Source of the DNA: a bacterium
Lineage (GTDB): Bacteria; Sumerlaeota; Sumerlaeia; MVZB01
NCBI GenBank assembly: GCA_023480605.1
Contig: JAMCWS010000157.1
Coordinates: 1 to 6,234, forward strand
DNA: 6,234 bases
Direction: 5' to 3'
Shown here: positions 5,092 through 6,234 of the stretch, piece by piece
Numbering within the stretch: position 1 is the first letter of the stretch
Layout: the number at the start of each line of letters is the position of its first letter
Made by a program: the position numbers and the translations under genes
Notes under the pieces: generated by a model
Told to the model about the DNA's origin: nothing
What the model saw: only the letters and a program-made list of their open reading frames with translations
Database searches by the model: none

Positions 5092-6234
5092 ATGAATCTC
5101 GCCCACCTCGACATTCTCGTCGCCGATGACAACACCGCCCGTGTTGAGTTCATCCGGCGAGTCTTGAAAGGCGCCGGCATCGACCCCCCGATCCGGGTGG
5201 CCGGCACGCTGCGTGCTTATCGCGAAGCCGTGGACGCCCGCCCCCCCGACTTCGCCCTGGTCAACCTGAGTCTGTCCGACGGGAATGGCGCGGACGTTCC
5301 GATCACGCCGCCCGAGGCCGCGCCCTTCCCGGTGGTCTTCATAACCGGCGACGGCAGCAACCGGCTGGCCATGGATATGCTCGAGCGAGGCGCACTGGCC
5401 TGCTTGGTCGCGTCGGACGGGACGCTTGCCGCGTTGCCGCGCATCATGGCGCGCGCCTTTCGCGATTGGAAACTCATGCAGGAGCGCCGGCGGACCGTCG
5501 AGGCGCTTCGCCAGAGCGAGCGGCGGCAGAAGGCCATCCTCGACACCATCCCGGATCCCGCCTGGCTCAAGGACACCGAAGGCCGCTTCCTGGCCGTCAA
5601 CCATGCCTGGACGAAAATCTTTGGGCGCACGGCCGACGAGGCGCTGGGTCGGACCATCGCCGATTTTCTGCCCGGCGAACATGCCCCGAGCAGCATTCAA
5701 AGCGACCTGGACGTAGTTCGTGACGGAACGGCCGCCCACTACGAGGAATCGATCGTCGACCCGCAGGGAAGATTGCGGTGGTTCGAAACCTTCAAGGGGC
5801 CGATCATCGACGATCAGGGCGCGGTGGCGGGTATTACCGGCATCGCCCGGGAGATCACACGGCGCAGGCAGGCCGAACAGGCGCTGCTCGAAAACGAGGA
5901 CCGTTATCGCCGCCTCTTCGAAGAGGCTTTGGGGGGGGGGGCCCTGGCCGACGCGGAGACGGGCATCATCCTGGATTGCAACCGCGCCTTCCTCGAATTG
6001 ACGGGCTACGACAAGCGGGAATTGATCGGCCGCCCCCAGTCCATGCTTCATCCCCTCGAAGACGGCCGGCCGGCGGTGACCCGTTCCTTCGATCGGCACC
6101 GCGCCGGGAAAGGGGGCGAGTTGATCGTGGAGCGCCTCCTGACCAAGTCGGGCCTGGTCAAGGAGGTCGAGATCAAGGCCACGGTGGTGGAGATCGGCGG
6201 GCGTCCGGCGGCATGGACCCACTCCGGGTTGAAG
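5092..6234 (+). CDS. Degenerate receiver domain plus two PAS domains (partial)
   Basis: The frame stays open from ATG 5092 to the window edge (381 residues), so the C-terminus and output domain are missing. Residues 1-120 form a receiver domain: the acidic pair Asp12-Asp13 (ILVADDN) and Thr85 (FITG) are present, but the phospho-acceptor position carries Asn58 (LVNLSLSDG) and the usual Lys of the 'YLVK' motif is Ala107 (CLVAS). A charged helical linker (about 124-147) leads to PAS 1 (about 148-260, ending in a PAC-like GIAREITRRRQAEQAL) and PAS 2 (about 271-381). Such proteins are soluble signalling proteins; a histidine kinase or GGDEF output is expected but not seen. Without the Asp, control by phosphotransfer is unlikely; the domain may act as a docking or dimerisation unit. 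A run of 11 G (5931-5941) lies in PAS 2. The start is supported by Asp12-Asp13 lying at the normal distance. Confidence 0.93.
   Translation, partial: MNLAHLDILVADDNTARVEFIRRVLKGAGIDPPIRVAGTLRAYREAVDARPPDFALVNLSLSDGNGADVPITPPEAAPFPVVFITGDGSNRLAMDMLERGALACLVASDGTLAALPRIMARAFRDWKLMQERRRTVEALRQSERRQKAILDTIPDPAWLKDTEGRFLAVNHAWTKIFGRTADEALGRTIADFLPGEHAPSSIQSDLDVVRDGTAAHYEESIVDPQGRLRWFETFKGPIIDDQGAVAGITGIAREITRRRQAEQALLENEDRYRRLFEEALGGGALADAETGIILDCNRAFLELTGYDKRELIGRPQSMLHPLEDGRPAVTRSFDRHRAGKGGELIVERLLTKSGLVKEVEIKATVVEIGGRPAAWTHSGLK
5931..5941 (+). repeat. Run of eleven G inside the PAS gene
   Basis: Eleven consecutive G encode Gly-Gly-Gly and the first base of an Ala codon (residues 281-284, early in PAS 2). 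PAS reading continues in frame after it, so the tract length shown here is the functional one. Loss or gain of one G would truncate or alter the protein. Confidence 0.9.

Noticed and set aside
4906..6222. 438-codon minus-strand frame opposite the receiver-PAS gene
   Set aside because: The + strand encodes clear receiver and PAS motifs over the same bases; the minus frame is a GC-rich shadow without domain signatures.

Overview
The window is high-GC bacterial DNA with small operons, long intergenic gaps and dispersed intergenic repeats. The tall GT-C-type membrane protein, the orphan proteasome-like protein and the 'aaccacagaggcac' type of repeat fit genomes such as Planctomycetes/PVC relatives or similar uncultivated phyla. 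This is an impression, not a proof: no rRNA or taxonomic marker gene is present.

Layout. (1) Bases 2-367, +: the 3' end of a helical-repeat (HEAT-like) protein whose start lies outside the window. (2) Bases 368-663: a gap without a convincing gene, holding small palindromes and a degenerate purine/pyrimidine repeat. (3) Bases 664-1695, -: a complete zinc-dependent medium-chain alcohol dehydrogenase with both zinc sites and the NAD-binding motif intact. (4) Bases 1696-2109: a divergent intergenic region with a candidate dehydrogenase promoter, a 28-bp imperfect inverted repeat around about 109 AT-rich bases, and a candidate promoter almost touching the next start codon. (5) Bases 2110-4182, +: a 690-residue polytopic membrane protein resembling GT-C (PMT/ArnT-like) proteins, with two short tandem-repeat arrays inserted in frame in one loop. 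(6) Bases 4269-4868, +: a 199-residue proteasome/HslV-like Ntn hydrolase with Ser rather than Thr behind the initiator Met. (7) Bases 4869-5091: a leader with a perfect TTGACA box overlapping the previous stop codon and several hairpins. (8) Bases 5092-6234 and beyond, +: a degenerate receiver domain followed by two PAS domains, cut off by the window edge before any output domain.

The genes do not form an obvious pathway. The three complete or partial + strand genes after 2110 run in the same direction, but each gap is long enough (86 and 223 bases) for separate expression, and the last gene appears to have its own promoter. I see no CRISPR array, tRNA, rRNA, transposase or phage gene. I do not see a clear undescribed multi-gene system. 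The most interesting points are the repeat arrays invading a coding sequence, the Ser-type proteasome homologue without a visible ATPase partner, and the receiver domain that has lost its phospho-acceptor Asp.
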